From: Paenibacillus psychroresistens | Lineage (GTDB): Bacteria > Bacillota > Bacilli > Paenibacillales > NBRC-103111 | Assembly: GCF_009728935.1 (NCBI RefSeq) | Contig: NZ_CP034235.1 | Location: 776,501 to 840,500 of the forward strand | Reading direction: 5' to 3' | DNA: 64,000 bases | Shown here: positions 52,440-61,661 of the stretch, piece by piece | How positions within the stretch are numbered: position 1 is the stretch's first letter | How the letters are laid out: the number at the start of each line of letters is the position of its first letter | Made by a program: the position numbers and the translations under genes | The notes under the pieces: model-generated | What the model saw: only the letters and a program-made list of their open reading frames with translations | Told to the model about the DNA's origin: nothing | The model's database searches: none

Positions 52440-53390
52440 ATGAAACGAATCAAACTAGGTTTCCTATTTCTGATTGCTATCGGAACTATTATGTTAGTCG
52501 GTTGTTCCAAAGAAGTAACAAACATCAATGGGGGGATCGAGGCGCGTTATTTGCCGCAAATTCAAGCAGATATTAAGGAAATAGTCGGAGATTTTGAACC
52601 GTATGGTTCCATGTATATTGAACGTACACCGTTAATTAAATTTGTCGTTGCCATAGCCCATCCGAATGAAAAAACAGAGCTTTTAAAGAAACGTTTAGCT
52701 GAAACAATCCCACCTGAATTAATAAGATATAGAGATGTTGAATATTCCGTTTCTGAATTAAAAGCTCGTTCAATGGAGATTACGAAAAAATGGGATTATT
52801 ATGGTGAATTAGGTGCCGATATTCAGGATATATTTGTAGATGAGATCAAAAACAATGTGGGTGTAACCGTTACAGTGATAAGCGATCAAGCCAATCAAGC
52901 TTTCTTAAGTCAATATGGGGATAAAGTATCCATTGTAATAAATCCTCCAACTGATTTCAGTATGACTGGTTACGTTGTAAAACGAGATGAGAAGAGAGTA
53001 CTCATTGTAAATAATATAGCTAAAGATTATGGCTCTACAGGTGGCATTAAGGAATACTACGATGCCGTATGGGTTTCAGGTATAGCTGAAAAGGTCGAGC
53101 TTGGACAAAGAGTTCTGGTTTGGTTTAATGGACCCATAGCTGAATCATATCCTGCTCAAGGTCAATCTGATAAGGTAGCTATTTTACCAAGTCTGAAGCA
53201 TGATAATGCTGTTTTAACGGAAGAGGAAGTTATTCGTAAAGCGCTAGCGAGCAAGGAAGCAGCAAATGTCCAAGCATTTGTTGTTATAGCAATTAATTTC
53301 GATGAAAAATCAGCTGCCTGGACGATTCGATATAAAGATGGATTTATTTCAGAGAATGCAGTTGAGCAAGAGCTTCTCATAGCCGAGTGA
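52440..53390 (+). CDS. Lipoprotein with DUF3221-like C-terminal domain
   Basis: 316 residues. The signal peptide has lipobox LVGC, so it is a membrane-held lipoprotein. The second half (MTGYVVKRDEKRVLIV, DAVWVSG, LGQRVLVWFNGPIAESYPAQ) matches the pattern of DUF3221, known from YobA-type proteins; the fold is OB-like and the function unknown. The first half is not recognised. TATAAT at 52391-52396 lies 44 bases upstream but lacks a clear -35. Confidence 0.8.
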   Translation: MKRIKLGFLFLIAIGTIMLVGCSKEVTNINGGIEARYLPQIQADIKEIVGDFEPYGSMYIERTPLIKFVVAIAHPNEKTELLKKRLAETIPPELIRYRDVEYSVSELKARSMEITKKWDYYGELGADIQDIFVDEIKNNVGVTVTVISDQANQAFLSQYGDKVSIVINPPTDFSMTGYVVKRDEKRVLIVNNIAKDYGSTGGIKEYYDAVWVSGIAEKVELGQRVLVWFNGPIAESYPAQGQSDKVAILPSLKHDNAVLTEEEVIRKALASKEAANVQAFVVIAINFDEKSAAWTIRYKDGFISENAVEQELLIAE

Positions 53391-53472
53391 GCTTTGATAA
53401 TGTTGGATAAATGTTAGGCAAGAAGGACAATTTATTAGGTTTATATAATCTAAAAAATTGGAGCGATTAAAC

Positions 53473-54090
53473 ATGATAAATAAGAACTATAATAGTGCTA
53501 CTACAGGGCTTCTTCTGGTTGACCCGTATAATGACTTCCTATCTCCAGAAGGGAAGCTCTACCCTTATGCCAAAGAAGTGGCGGAGTCCGTCAATCTCTT
53601 ATCGCATTTGCAGGAAATTGTTGCTGCAGTCCGACATTCAGGTATTCAGGTGTTTTTCGTGCCACATCATCGTTGGGTGCCAGGAGATTATGCGAACTGG
53701 AAACATCCAAGCCCCAATCAGCTTGCATCAGGCAGAAGGCAATCCTTTGCCAAAAACACATGGGGTGGCGAGTTTCATGCCGATTTCCTGCCCCAATCCG
53801 GTGACATTATTATTAAAGAGCATTGGGGTTCAAGCGGCTTTGCTAATACTGATCTCGATTACCAATTGAAAATGCACGGAATCGATAAAATTATCATCAT
53901 CGGATTATTGGCTAATACCTGTATTGAATCGACTGCCCGTTACGGAACAGAGCTTGGTTACCATGTTACTATCGTGAAGGATGCAACAGCGGCATTTAGC
54001 AAAGAAGCGATGCATGCTGCTCATGAGATCAATGGTCCAACCTTTGCCCATTCGATTCTTACTACTCAAGAGCTAATCTCTGATATCTAA
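53473..54090 (+). CDS. Isochorismatase-family cysteine hydrolase
   Basis: 205 residues from ATG 53473 behind TTGGAGCG; an in-frame TTG at 53458 overlaps this site. The catalytic triad is visible: D17 in LLVDPYNDF, K115 in IIIKEHWGS and C150 in LLANTCIEST, with the cis-peptide position just before the Cys. Family members hydrolyse amides or ethers such as nicotinamide, N-carbamoylsarcosine or isochorismate. The MFS exporter follows 31 bases downstream and may be cotranscribed. The substrate is unknown. Confidence 0.92.
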   Translation: MINKNYNSATTGLLLVDPYNDFLSPEGKLYPYAKEVAESVNLLSHLQEIVAAVRHSGIQVFFVPHHRWVPGDYANWKHPSPNQLASGRRQSFAKNTWGGEFHADFLPQSGDIIIKEHWGSSGFANTDLDYQLKMHGIDKIIIIGLLANTCIESTARYGTELGYHVTIVKDATAAFSKEAMHAAHEINGPTFAHSILTTQELISDI

Positions 54091-54121
54091 TAGCTCGCTC
54101 CCAAAAAAAAGGTGGAAGTTT

Positions 54122-55441
54122 ATGAAAGACAAAGTGTTTATTCCTGTTTGGTCAATTGGTTCCTTTCTGATTGTGATGAATACAACGATGTTTAACGTTT
54201 CTATCCCTGATATTATTAAACAGCTCCATATTTCAGCAGGTCATGCTTCCTGGCTTGTCTCTGGTTACTCGATTGGGTTTGCCCTTTCTACGATCATATT
54301 TAGCCGTTTATCTGATTTTATCCCGATTCGCAAGCTAATGGCAATTGGACTTTCCATTCTCGGATTATCGTCTATATTAGGGTTTTTCTCCGACAGCTTT
54401 GGATTTGTTCTGCTTGCTAGATTGTTGCAATCTTGTGGTGCCGGAGCTATGCCTGGTTTGGGAATGGTACTGGCTGCTCGGTATGTACCCATTGAACGTA
54501 GAGGAAGGGCAATTGCCATACTTGCTTCGGCATCGTCTCTAGGCTTCGGGCTAGGTCCAGTTGTAGGCGGTTTTATTACACAATTCTTAGGCTGGCATGA
54601 GCTTTTTTTAGTCATATGTCTGGTTCTTCCATTAGTTCTGGTGTTGTGGTCGCTGCTTCCAAAGGAATCTCATAACAAATTTGAATTTGATCTGATTGGC
54701 GCCGTTTTAATTGTGCTGACAACAGCTACGTTATTAGTAGCAGTGTCTAAACTATCCATTTTATTCCTTCTTATTAGCCTTGGTTCTTTAATCACATTCA
54801 TTACACATTTGCGCAGAGCGAGAAAACCATTTATACAGCCTATTTTGTTTAAAAATACGGGATACCTCAAAATGATTATTCTAATTTTTTTAGGTTTTGC
54901 GCTTAATATGTCCATGGTATTTCTCATGCCTCTGGTACTGGCAAATGGTTTTCATAAACCGGCTGCATCCGTGGGCTTATTGATTTTTCCCGGTGCCGTT
55001 TTATCGGCTATATTAATTAGATATGTAGGTCGCTGGATTGACAGATATGGAAACTTAAGATTTTTGTTAATAGGTTACATCTTCATGAGTCTTTCCATTA
55101 TCATTGTGTCTTTGTGGATTCATAAATCAGCTTTCATCATTACTTTTGCCTATTTGCTGTTTGCTCCGGCATCATCAACCATTACCTCGGCTATATCCAA
55201 TGAAGTCTCCCGTATTCTTCCCAAAGAACTGCTTGGATCGGGAATGGGGCTTTCCCAGTTGTCGCAATTTATGGGAGGATCGTTTGCGGTTGCTTTGTGC
55301 GGGTTGACGATTGTTAGCCAGAAGGGGTCTGAACCGATTCTTGCTTTTCAACATACTTACATTCTACTCTTACCTCTGCTGCTTGTATCTTTTATACTGC
55401 TCTTCAGTTATCAGAAATCATCTAGAGCGGACCTCTTGTAG
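54122..55441 (+). CDS. MFS transporter, TetA(L)/DHA2-like
   Basis: 439 residues with twelve to fourteen membrane helices. The helix 1 segment SFLIVMNTTMFNVSIPDI is characteristic of DHA2 exporters, and the helix 4-5 stretch LARLLQSCGAGAMPGLGMV followed by RGRAIAILASASSLGFGLGP contains motif C (antiporter motif) and resembles Gram-positive tetracycline exporters. Likely a proton antiporter that pumps out drugs or metabolites. ATG behind AAGGTGGAAG. Resistance cannot be claimed from the sequence. Confidence 0.88.
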   Translation: MKDKVFIPVWSIGSFLIVMNTTMFNVSIPDIIKQLHISAGHASWLVSGYSIGFALSTIIFSRLSDFIPIRKLMAIGLSILGLSSILGFFSDSFGFVLLARLLQSCGAGAMPGLGMVLAARYVPIERRGRAIAILASASSLGFGLGPVVGGFITQFLGWHELFLVICLVLPLVLVLWSLLPKESHNKFEFDLIGAVLIVLTTATLLVAVSKLSILFLLISLGSLITFITHLRRARKPFIQPILFKNTGYLKMIILIFLGFALNMSMVFLMPLVLANGFHKPAASVGLLIFPGAVLSAILIRYVGRWIDRYGNLRFLLIGYIFMSLSIIIVSLWIHKSAFIITFAYLLFAPASSTITSAISNEVSRILPKELLGSGMGLSQLSQFMGGSFAVALCGLTIVSQKGSEPILAFQHTYILLLPLLLVSFILLFSYQKSSRADLL

Positions 55442-55464
55442 GCTATCCTATTATATGGTATATT
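55436..55464 (+). promoter_or_regulatory. Candidate promoter of helD
   Basis: TTGTAG (55436-55441), 17-base spacer, TATATT (55459-55464), giving a leader of about 65 bases before the TTG start. Confidence 0.45.
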
Positions 55465-55535
55465 GACTCTTCGTCACTAAAGCAGGAATAGCTTTAGGAT
55501 GTGATTTGTTAATAGAACTTAGGAGGTAACTGATC

Positions 55536-57686
55536 TTGGACCAGACTCAAAGTGCCTATCAAGACGAGCTTAAACAGCTCAAGAAAACAACCGATGAAAT
55601 CGACAAGCAGCTGCAGAAGATTGTGGAAACGCCACGCTACTTCGGGCAGGATTTAACGGAACAGGTTTTGGATTTAAATCGTGAGGTCAAGCGGGAGCAT
55701 CTGCAAAAAGCTAGTGCGGAGCCATATTTTGGACGTTTGGATTATCAGGAAATTGGTAAAACCCAACCATTTCCGCTTTATATCGGCAAGAATGGTGTCG
55801 AGAATGACAAAACCCATGAACTATTAGTTATAGATTGGCGTGCACCTGTCGCCAGTCTTTTTTACTCTTTTACAGGCGGTACAGAGGAAGCGACTTATGA
55901 ATCACCAGAGGATGGCACCATCAGCGGGCACGTTCTGTTAAAGCGAAATTTAGTGATTCGCCAGCAGGTGCTGCAGCGTGTAGTGGATACCTACGATCGA
56001 GATAGCGATGAGCCGACGATAACGGATGAATTCTTACTCTACCGACTAGGTGAGAATAAAGATAATCGCTTGCGAGATATCGTTTCAACCATTCAAGCCG
56101 AACAGGATCAGATTATTCGCTCGGTAAGAAATACGGCTATCGTGATTCAAGGGGTTGCTGGGAGTGGAAAAACAACGGTAGCTTTGCATCGTCTGGCTTT
56201 CTTGCTCTACCAATATCGCGATAATATCCGCGCGGAGCGGATGATTATTTTTGCCCCGAATAGCATGTTTCTCGATTACATCTCAGGTGTTCTGCCAGAG
56301 CTTGGTGTAGGTCATATTCAACAAACGATTTTTCAGGATTGGACTTTGGCATTATTAGATAATGCAGTGAAGCTGACTGATTCGACTAAACGCTTAGCTT
56401 ATTGGTTTAATATTGGAGCAAAAAAACCGCAAATTGATAATCAAGCTCCGGGTCGTTTTAAAGGCTCGATTGCTTTCCTTCATTATATAGATGAAAAATT
56501 ACAACAGTTTGAAGCCGCTTGCCTACCTACAGCAGATCTAGTTGCTTGGGAAGGGAAAACCTTGCTCAATAAGACGGTTCATGAATGGTTTTATGTCGAG
56601 AACAAGCATTATCCACTAATGAAACGTCGTGATCGTACTGTGGCGCGGATGAAGCGCTGGATAGAAATTGAGTTAACTAAATTTCCTAGTGAGTCGATGC
56701 GCAAAGAATACAAGAAGAAAGCCAATGACCGCTTGCGTGCCTACTTGAAGCAATGGCCAGAGGAATCCCCGTTTTCTTTTTACAAAACTATTTTCACAGA
56801 ACCTCATGTACCAGATGAGTTAATTAAAGAATCTAACCTGCTTTTCAAGAAAAAAGAGGTTCAACCAGAGGATTTAGCACCGCTCATTTATATCCACAAT
56901 CGGTTTTATGGAATTGAAAGCGAGCAAATGTTTGATCATGTAGTGATAGATGAAGCCCAGGATTTCTCGCCGTTTCAGGTAGCTTTACTTAAGGAGCAGA
57001 CCCGCGGAGGTTCTTTTACGATACTAGGTGATTTGTCGCAAGGGATTCATGCTTACCAGGGGATCTGGAATTGGGATGAGATTTCCTCACTATTTGAGGC
57101 AGACCGCACGATGTATCATCAATTGGACCGCAGCTATCGTTCGACCATGGAAATTATTCATTTTGCCAATGCCGTATTGAGTCGTGGTGGTGAAGCTATT
57201 ACACCAGCTATCCCTGTGTTCCGCAGTGGGGAAAAGGTACGTTTGATCGAATTGGGCAATGAGCAGCAAAAGGTGGAGGCTTTATTGAAGGCAGTAGGCA
57301 AGCTGCAGGAAAGTGGCTTGATTAATACGATTGCAATTGTTGATCGGACGGAACGAGAATGTGCAATTCTGCATGAGGCTTTAACAGGAAAAGGCTTGGC
57401 AGCCAACTTAATTGAAGCGGGACAACGGGAATATCTCGGTGGAATCTCGGTGCTTCCAGTCTATTTAACCAAAGGCTTGGAATTTGATGCTGTATTGATT
57501 ATTGATGCGGATCCGCTCCATTATGAACAGAATTTCCAGGATGCGAAGCTGCTTTATGTCGGTTGTACGCGGGCATTGCACGAGCTGTGGTTATTTTATG
57601 TAGGAGAAGCTTCCCCTTTATTCGCCAATCTATTATATAATGAAGAAATTAATAATGGGTTTGCTATAGAGGAGAGATGGCTTTGA
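55536..57686 (+). CDS. helD: RNA polymerase-recycling helicase HelD-like
   Basis: 716 residues from TTG 55536 behind TAGGAGG. A short N-terminal coiled coil (about 1-60) is followed by the family-specific segment with LLVIDWRAPVASLFYSF, and then split superfamily 1 helicase domains. Walker A is QGVAGSGKTTVALHRLAF (about 206-223), Walker B VIDEAQDFSPFQ, motif IV-like DLSQGIHAYQG, and motif VI VGCTRALHELWLF. HelD removes stalled RNA polymerase from DNA and recycles it. At 716 residues it is somewhat shorter than the B. subtilis protein. Its last ten bases overlap the exonuclease gene. Confidence 0.9.
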   Translation: MDQTQSAYQDELKQLKKTTDEIDKQLQKIVETPRYFGQDLTEQVLDLNREVKREHLQKASAEPYFGRLDYQEIGKTQPFPLYIGKNGVENDKTHELLVIDWRAPVASLFYSFTGGTEEATYESPEDGTISGHVLLKRNLVIRQQVLQRVVDTYDRDSDEPTITDEFLLYRLGENKDNRLRDIVSTIQAEQDQIIRSVRNTAIVIQGVAGSGKTTVALHRLAFLLYQYRDNIRAERMIIFAPNSMFLDYISGVLPELGVGHIQQTIFQDWTLALLDNAVKLTDSTKRLAYWFNIGAKKPQIDNQAPGRFKGSIAFLHYIDEKLQQFEAACLPTADLVAWEGKTLLNKTVHEWFYVENKHYPLMKRRDRTVARMKRWIEIELTKFPSESMRKEYKKKANDRLRAYLKQWPEESPFSFYKTIFTEPHVPDELIKESNLLFKKKEVQPEDLAPLIYIHNRFYGIESEQMFDHVVIDEAQDFSPFQVALLKEQTRGGSFTILGDLSQGIHAYQGIWNWDEISSLFEADRTMYHQLDRSYRSTMEIIHFANAVLSRGGEAITPAIPVFRSGEKVRLIELGNEQQKVEALLKAVGKLQESGLINTIAIVDRTERECAILHEALTGKGLAANLIEAGQREYLGGISVLPVYLTKGLEFDAVLIIDADPLHYEQNFQDAKLLYVGCTRALHELWLFYVGEASPLFANLLYNEEINNGFAIEERWL

Positions 57687-58297
57687 TTAACGAAATAACC
57701 GTGTTTGATTTTGAAACGACGGGCTTAAGCGCTGAAAAGGATCAGGTCATTGAAATGGCTGCGATTCGGGTTGCGAATGGACAGGTTGTTGGTGAATTCA
57801 GTACCTTGATTCAATACGATGGCAAGCTGTCTCCCAAAATTATCGAGCTAACAGGGATACATGATGAAGAATTAAAGCATGGCTTTGATGAAGTGACTGC
57901 TTTTAAAATATTCAATCGTTTCATCGGAAATAGTGTGATTGTCGCTCATAATGCTGCCTTTGATTTAGGCTTTCTACATCATACTTTAATGCGTCTGGCG
58001 AAACGTTCCTTCAATAACTCTTTTATCGATACATTGACGATCAGTCGCGAGCGGACGGTTTTTCCTTATAAGCTTACGGATTTATGTGCAAGATATAATA
58101 TTGAATTGATTGGCGCTCATCGTGCTCTAAGTGATGTTTATGGCTGCTGGCATTTATATGAAGCTTTAAGCAAAGAAGTGAAGATTGAAGATTACATCAA
58201 TAAGCTAGGCTATATGTCGAAATATGGACCACCCAAGTGGGCGCCGGACTATGCGGTATTGCAGGCCCAAGAAAATCGTTATGAAGATCGCAGATAA
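57677..58297 (+). CDS. DnaQ-like 3'-5' exonuclease (DEDDh)
   Basis: 206 residues. ExoI motif FDFETTGL (D11, E13), ExoII HNAAFDLGFLHH, and ExoIII AHRALSDVYGCWHLY with the His and Asp of the DEDDh class, as in the proofreading domain of PolC and DnaQ. It stands alone without polymerase or GIY-YIG domains. The start is ATG 57677 inside the end of helD; a TTG at 57683 that overlaps the helD stop (TTGA) is an alternative. Coupled translation with helD suggests a shared role in clearing nucleic-acid ends or stalled complexes. Confidence 0.9.
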   Translation: MALINEITVFDFETTGLSAEKDQVIEMAAIRVANGQVVGEFSTLIQYDGKLSPKIIELTGIHDEELKHGFDEVTAFKIFNRFIGNSVIVAHNAAFDLGFLHHTLMRLAKRSFNNSFIDTLTISRERTVFPYKLTDLCARYNIELIGAHRALSDVYGCWHLYEALSKEVKIEDYINKLGYMSKYGPPKWAPDYAVLQAQENRYEDRR

Positions 58298-58385
58298 TTT
58301 CAACAAATAGTTAGAAAGAATTGGATTTGCTTGGAAAATCGAGTTATCTGTAATATAAAGGGTAAAACAGCTGGAATATGCGAGT

Positions 58386-58430
58386 AAAAGCGAACTTTTC
58401 AAAGTTATTTGAGGAAAATCGTTCGCCTTT
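58386..58430 (+). promoter_or_regulatory. Paired PurR boxes upstream of purE
   Basis: AAAAGCGAACTTTT (58386-58399) and an inverted partner centred on GTTCGCC (58416-58430) have CGAA cores in opposite orientation, with 16 bases between the boxes. This is the arrangement of Bacillus PurR operators, and they lie just before the -35. Confidence 0.75.
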
Positions 58431-58434
58431 CAAT

Positions 58435-58464
58435 TTGACATCATTGGTCAAAGGCTGTTAAAAT
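58435..58464 (+). promoter_or_regulatory. Promoter of the purine operon
   Basis: TTGACA (58435-58440), then 18 bases to TAAAAT (58459-58464), directly after the PurR boxes. It leaves a leader of roughly 175 bases. Confidence 0.75.
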
Positions 58465-58582
58465 AAGAGTTATAAGAGCAATTAAATGTTGCTTGGATAA
58501 ATGCTAGCGATGTTAAAAGGATAATTACAAAATGTGCGAAAAACCGCGAATTTTGACTTATAATAATTTTATTAACTAATAC

Positions 58583-58618
58583 AGAACAGTGGCGGACCAC
58601 CGCGATTGTTCTTCTTTT
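58583..58618 (+). terminator. Terminator-like hairpin in the purE leader, possible attenuator
   Basis: AGAACA (58583-58588) pairs with TGTTCT (58607-58612), with an inner GCGG-ACCA-CCGC stem-loop, then TCTTTT. It sits about 35 bases before purE. The conserved loops of the guanine riboswitch were looked for upstream and not found. The rest of the leader (58298-58385 and 58465-58582) shows nothing else definite. Confidence 0.55.
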
Positions 58619-58646
58619 GCTTCAAATAGAAGAAAGAAGGTTGAGC

Positions 58647-59132
58647 ATGTCAGCACGTGTAGGTGTGATCATGGGAAGTCAGTCAGACTGGGAGACCATG
58701 AAGTTAGCTTGTGTAATTCTAGAGGAATTAAACATTCCGTTTGAGAAGAAAGTCGTTTCAGCGCATCGTACACCTGATTTAATGTTTGAATATGCAGAAA
58801 CGGCAATCGCTCGCGGCATCCAAGTGATTATCGCTGGAGCAGGCGGTGCAGCACATTTGCCCGGCATGGTAGCAGCCAAAACGGTATTGCCAGTAATTGG
58901 GGTACCCATTAAGTCAGCAAGCTTAAATGGCTTGGATTCCTTATTATCGATCGTTCAGATGCCTGGCGGTGTGCCGGTAGCAACTGTGGCAATTGGTACA
59001 GCAGGAGCAACAAATGCAGGGCTTTTAGCAGCACAGATTTTGGGGATAACGGATTCCGAAATTCAACAGAAGTTGATAGATCGTAGAGAACGTACGCGTC
59101 AAACTGTTATCGAGAGTAGTGAATCATTATGA
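58647..59132 (+). CDS. purE: N5-carboxyaminoimidazole ribonucleotide mutase PurE
   Basis: 161 residues from ATG 58647 behind AGAAGG. Class I PurE: the nucleotide-binding loop GSQSDWETM and the catalytic SAHRTPD, then [14 protein letters not shown]. It moves the carboxyl group of N5-CAIR to C4 to make CAIR, working after PurK. First gene of purEKBCSQL. Its stop overlaps the purK start (ATGA). Confidence 0.97.
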   Translation: MSARVGVIMGSQSDWETMKLACVILEELNIPFEKKVVSAHRTPDLMFEYAETAIARGIQVIIAGAGGAAHLPGMVAAKTVLPVIGVPIKSASLNGLDSLLSIVQMPGGVPVATVAIGTAGATNAGLLAAQILGITDSEIQQKLIDRRERTRQTVIESSESL

Positions 59133-60292
59133 ATAAGTCTATTGAACCAGCCAAGGTTATCTTACCGGGAAGTACAATCGGTGTGTTAGGTGGGGGGCAA
59201 TTAGGCAGAATGCTTGCTTTAGCCGGTCGCCATATGGGGTACCGGTTTATTACGTTGGACCCGACCGCAGATTCGCCGTGCGGTCAAGTAGCAGATCGCC
59301 AGATTATTGGCGAGTATGATGATGCCGAGGCAGCGGGTCAGCTTGCCGCACTGTCCGATGTGATTACATACGAGTTTGAGAACATCGATGCGGATGTAGC
59401 CGCTAAGCTGATGACGGACTCGTATGTGCCGCAAGGCAGCCAGCTGCTGTATACGACGCAGCATCGGATTCGCGAGAAGCGCGCGATTGAAGCCGCAGGC
59501 GTGAAAGTGGCGCCGTACGAGCAAATCGAGAGCTTGGCGCAGCTTCAAGCGGCGATTGGCCGTTTTGGGACGCCGTGCGTGCTGAAAACGGCTACCGGCG
59601 GTTATGATGGCAAAGGCCAATGGGTGATTCGCTCATTGGACGAGGCTGGAGCCGCCTTTGCCGCGCTTAGCTTGGCAAAGACGGAGCTTGTGCTCGAGCA
59701 GTTCATCCGCTTCGAACGCGAGCTTTCGGTGATCGCGGCGAGGAATCCGCGCGGCGAGGTTAAGGCTTTTCCTGTGGCGGAGAATATTCACGTGGATAAC
59801 ATCCTCCACTTGTCGATTGTGCCCGCCCGCATTTCCGATGCGATTCGCCTCAAGGCGGAGCAGCTTGCCATTCGCATCGCGGCATCGCTCGATGTGATCG
59901 GTTTGATCGCAGTCGAGATGTTCCTGACAGAGGAAGGCGAGCTGTACGTCAATGAATTGGCACCGCGGCCGCACAATTCCGGTCATTATACGATTGAAGC
60001 TTGTTCCACTTCACAGTTCGAGCAGCACGTGCGCGCAATATGCAATTTACCGCTCGGTGCCACTACCCTGCTGTCACCCGTTGTCATGGTCAATATACTG
60101 GGGCAGCATGTTGACCCTGTCATGAACTGGCTGTTGGAGCAAAGCGAGGAAGCCGATGGTTTATCCGTGAAGCTTCACTTATATGGTAAAGAAGAAGCCA
60201 AGCACCAACGCAAGATGGGTCATCTTAATTTATTAACCAACGATATCAATCAGGCGCTGAAATGGGTGGAAGACACTCAAATCTGGTCATGA
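59129..60292 (+). CDS. purK: N5-carboxyaminoimidazole ribonucleotide synthase PurK
   Basis: 387 residues, ATP-grasp fold. N-terminal [20 protein letters not shown], then [28 protein letters not shown], and the metal-binding [14 protein letters not shown]. Makes N5-CAIR from AIR, bicarbonate and ATP. Overlaps purE by four bases. The middle of the gene (about 59260-60000) is clearly richer in G+C than purE and purB, with many GCG, CGC and GCC codons; this may reflect recombination. Confidence 0.97.
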   Translation: MNKSIEPAKVILPGSTIGVLGGGQLGRMLALAGRHMGYRFITLDPTADSPCGQVADRQIIGEYDDAEAAGQLAALSDVITYEFENIDADVAAKLMTDSYVPQGSQLLYTTQHRIREKRAIEAAGVKVAPYEQIESLAQLQAAIGRFGTPCVLKTATGGYDGKGQWVIRSLDEAGAAFAALSLAKTELVLEQFIRFERELSVIAARNPRGEVKAFPVAENIHVDNILHLSIVPARISDAIRLKAEQLAIRIAASLDVIGLIAVEMFLTEEGELYVNELAPRPHNSGHYTIEACSTSQFEQHVRAICNLPLGATTLLSPVVMVNILGQHVDPVMNWLLEQSEEADGLSVKLHLYGKEEAKHQRKMGHLNLLTNDINQALKWVEDTQIWS

Positions 60293-60332
60293 GAAATGTC
60301 GAAAATATAAATATTTATCTGGAGGTTTAACC

Positions 60333-61628
60333 ATGATTGAGCGTTACAGTAGGCCGGAAATGGCTGCGATTTGGACAGAAGAGAACAAGTTTAGAGCATG
60401 GCTTGAGGTTGAAATTTTATCGTGTGAAGCTTGGTCAGAGCTAGGGGTTATTCCGAAAGAAGACGTTGCTTTATTGCGTGAGAAAGCATCCTTCAACATT
60501 GATCGAATTAACGAAATCGAACTAGAAACCAGACACGATGTCATCGCTTTTACTCGTTCCGTATCGGAAACAGTAGGTCCAGAACGCAAATGGGTGCATT
60601 ATGGTTTAACCTCAACAGATGTTGTGGATACCGCAATGGGCTATATATTGAAGCAAGCCAATCAAATCATTGAGCAAGATTTATTGAATTTCATCGAAAT
60701 TCTTAAGAATAAAGCAATCGAGTTTAAAGACACAGCCATGATGGGACGCACACACGGAGTACATGCTGAGCCAACAACCTTTGGTTTAAAAATGGCTTTG
60801 TGGTACGAAGAAATGAAGCGTAACTTAGAGAGATTCCGTGCAGCAGCGGAAAACGTTGAATTCGGTAAAATGTCAGGCGCAGTAGGCACATACGCCAACA
60901 TTGACCCGTTTATCGAAGTTTATGTTTGCGGCAAATTAGGAACTAAAGCAGCACCTATCTCCACACAAACGCTACAACGTGATCGTCATGCACAGTATGT
61001 TGCTACATTAGCTTTAATCGCGACTTCAATGGATAAGTTTGCTACTGAAATTCGCGCACTGCAGAAAAGTGAAATTCGTGAAGTTGAAGAGCCGTTCGGT
61101 AAAGGTCAAAAAGGCTCATCCGCTATGCCACATAAACGCAATCCTATCGGCTGCGAAAGCATTTCCGGTTTATCTCGCGTCATTCGTGGCCATATGCTTT
61201 CTGCTTATGAGAATGTAACGCTTTGGCATGAACGCGATATCTCGCATTCCTCCGTAGAAAGAATTATTTTGCCAGATGCGACGATCTTGTTGAATTACAT
61301 GCTGAATCGTTTTGGGAACATTGTGAAGAACCTAACGGTTTTCCCAGAGAATATGAAACGCAACCTGCTAAGCACATATGGAGTTCCATTCTCAGGCCGT
61401 GTATTAACGAAGCTGATCGACAAAGGCTACAGCCGTGAGAAAGCTTACGATACTGTACAGCCTAAGGCTATGATGGCATGGGAGCAGCAACGCTCTTTCC
61501 GGGAAATTGTTGAAGCCGACAGCGAAATTCGTGAACAGCTTAGCTTGGAAGAAATTGCAGAATGCTTTGATCCTAGCTGGCATTTGAAGCATGTTGATAC
61601 GATCTTTAAACGTTTGGAATTAATATAA
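60333..61628 (+). CDS. purB: Adenylosuccinate lyase PurB
   Basis: 431 residues of the fumarase/aspartase superfamily. It carries [12 protein letters not shown], the catalytic His region [14 protein letters not shown] and the signature [15 protein letters not shown]. Catalyses two steps: release of fumarate from SAICAR and from adenylosuccinate. ATG behind TGGAGG, 40 bases after purK. Confidence 0.97.
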   Translation: MIERYSRPEMAAIWTEENKFRAWLEVEILSCEAWSELGVIPKEDVALLREKASFNIDRINEIELETRHDVIAFTRSVSETVGPERKWVHYGLTSTDVVDTAMGYILKQANQIIEQDLLNFIEILKNKAIEFKDTAMMGRTHGVHAEPTTFGLKMALWYEEMKRNLERFRAAAENVEFGKMSGAVGTYANIDPFIEVYVCGKLGTKAAPISTQTLQRDRHAQYVATLALIATSMDKFATEIRALQKSEIREVEEPFGKGQKGSSAMPHKRNPIGCESISGLSRVIRGHMLSAYENVTLWHERDISHSSVERIILPDATILLNYMLNRFGNIVKNLTVFPENMKRNLLSTYGVPFSGRVLTKLIDKGYSREKAYDTVQPKAMMAWEQQRSFREIVEADSEIREQLSLEEIAECFDPSWHLKHVDTIFKRLELI

Positions 61629-61661
61629 GCTTACATTATTTATTATTAGGAGGTTCTACTT

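Noticed and set aside
58465..58646. Guanine riboswitch in the purE leader
   Set aside because: Expected from B. subtilis, but the conserved J2/3 and loop sequences were not seen; listed as a finding about its absence instead.
60297..60303. Spo0A box between purK and purB
   Set aside because: A single TGTCGAA inside an operon with no promoter next to it is probably chance.
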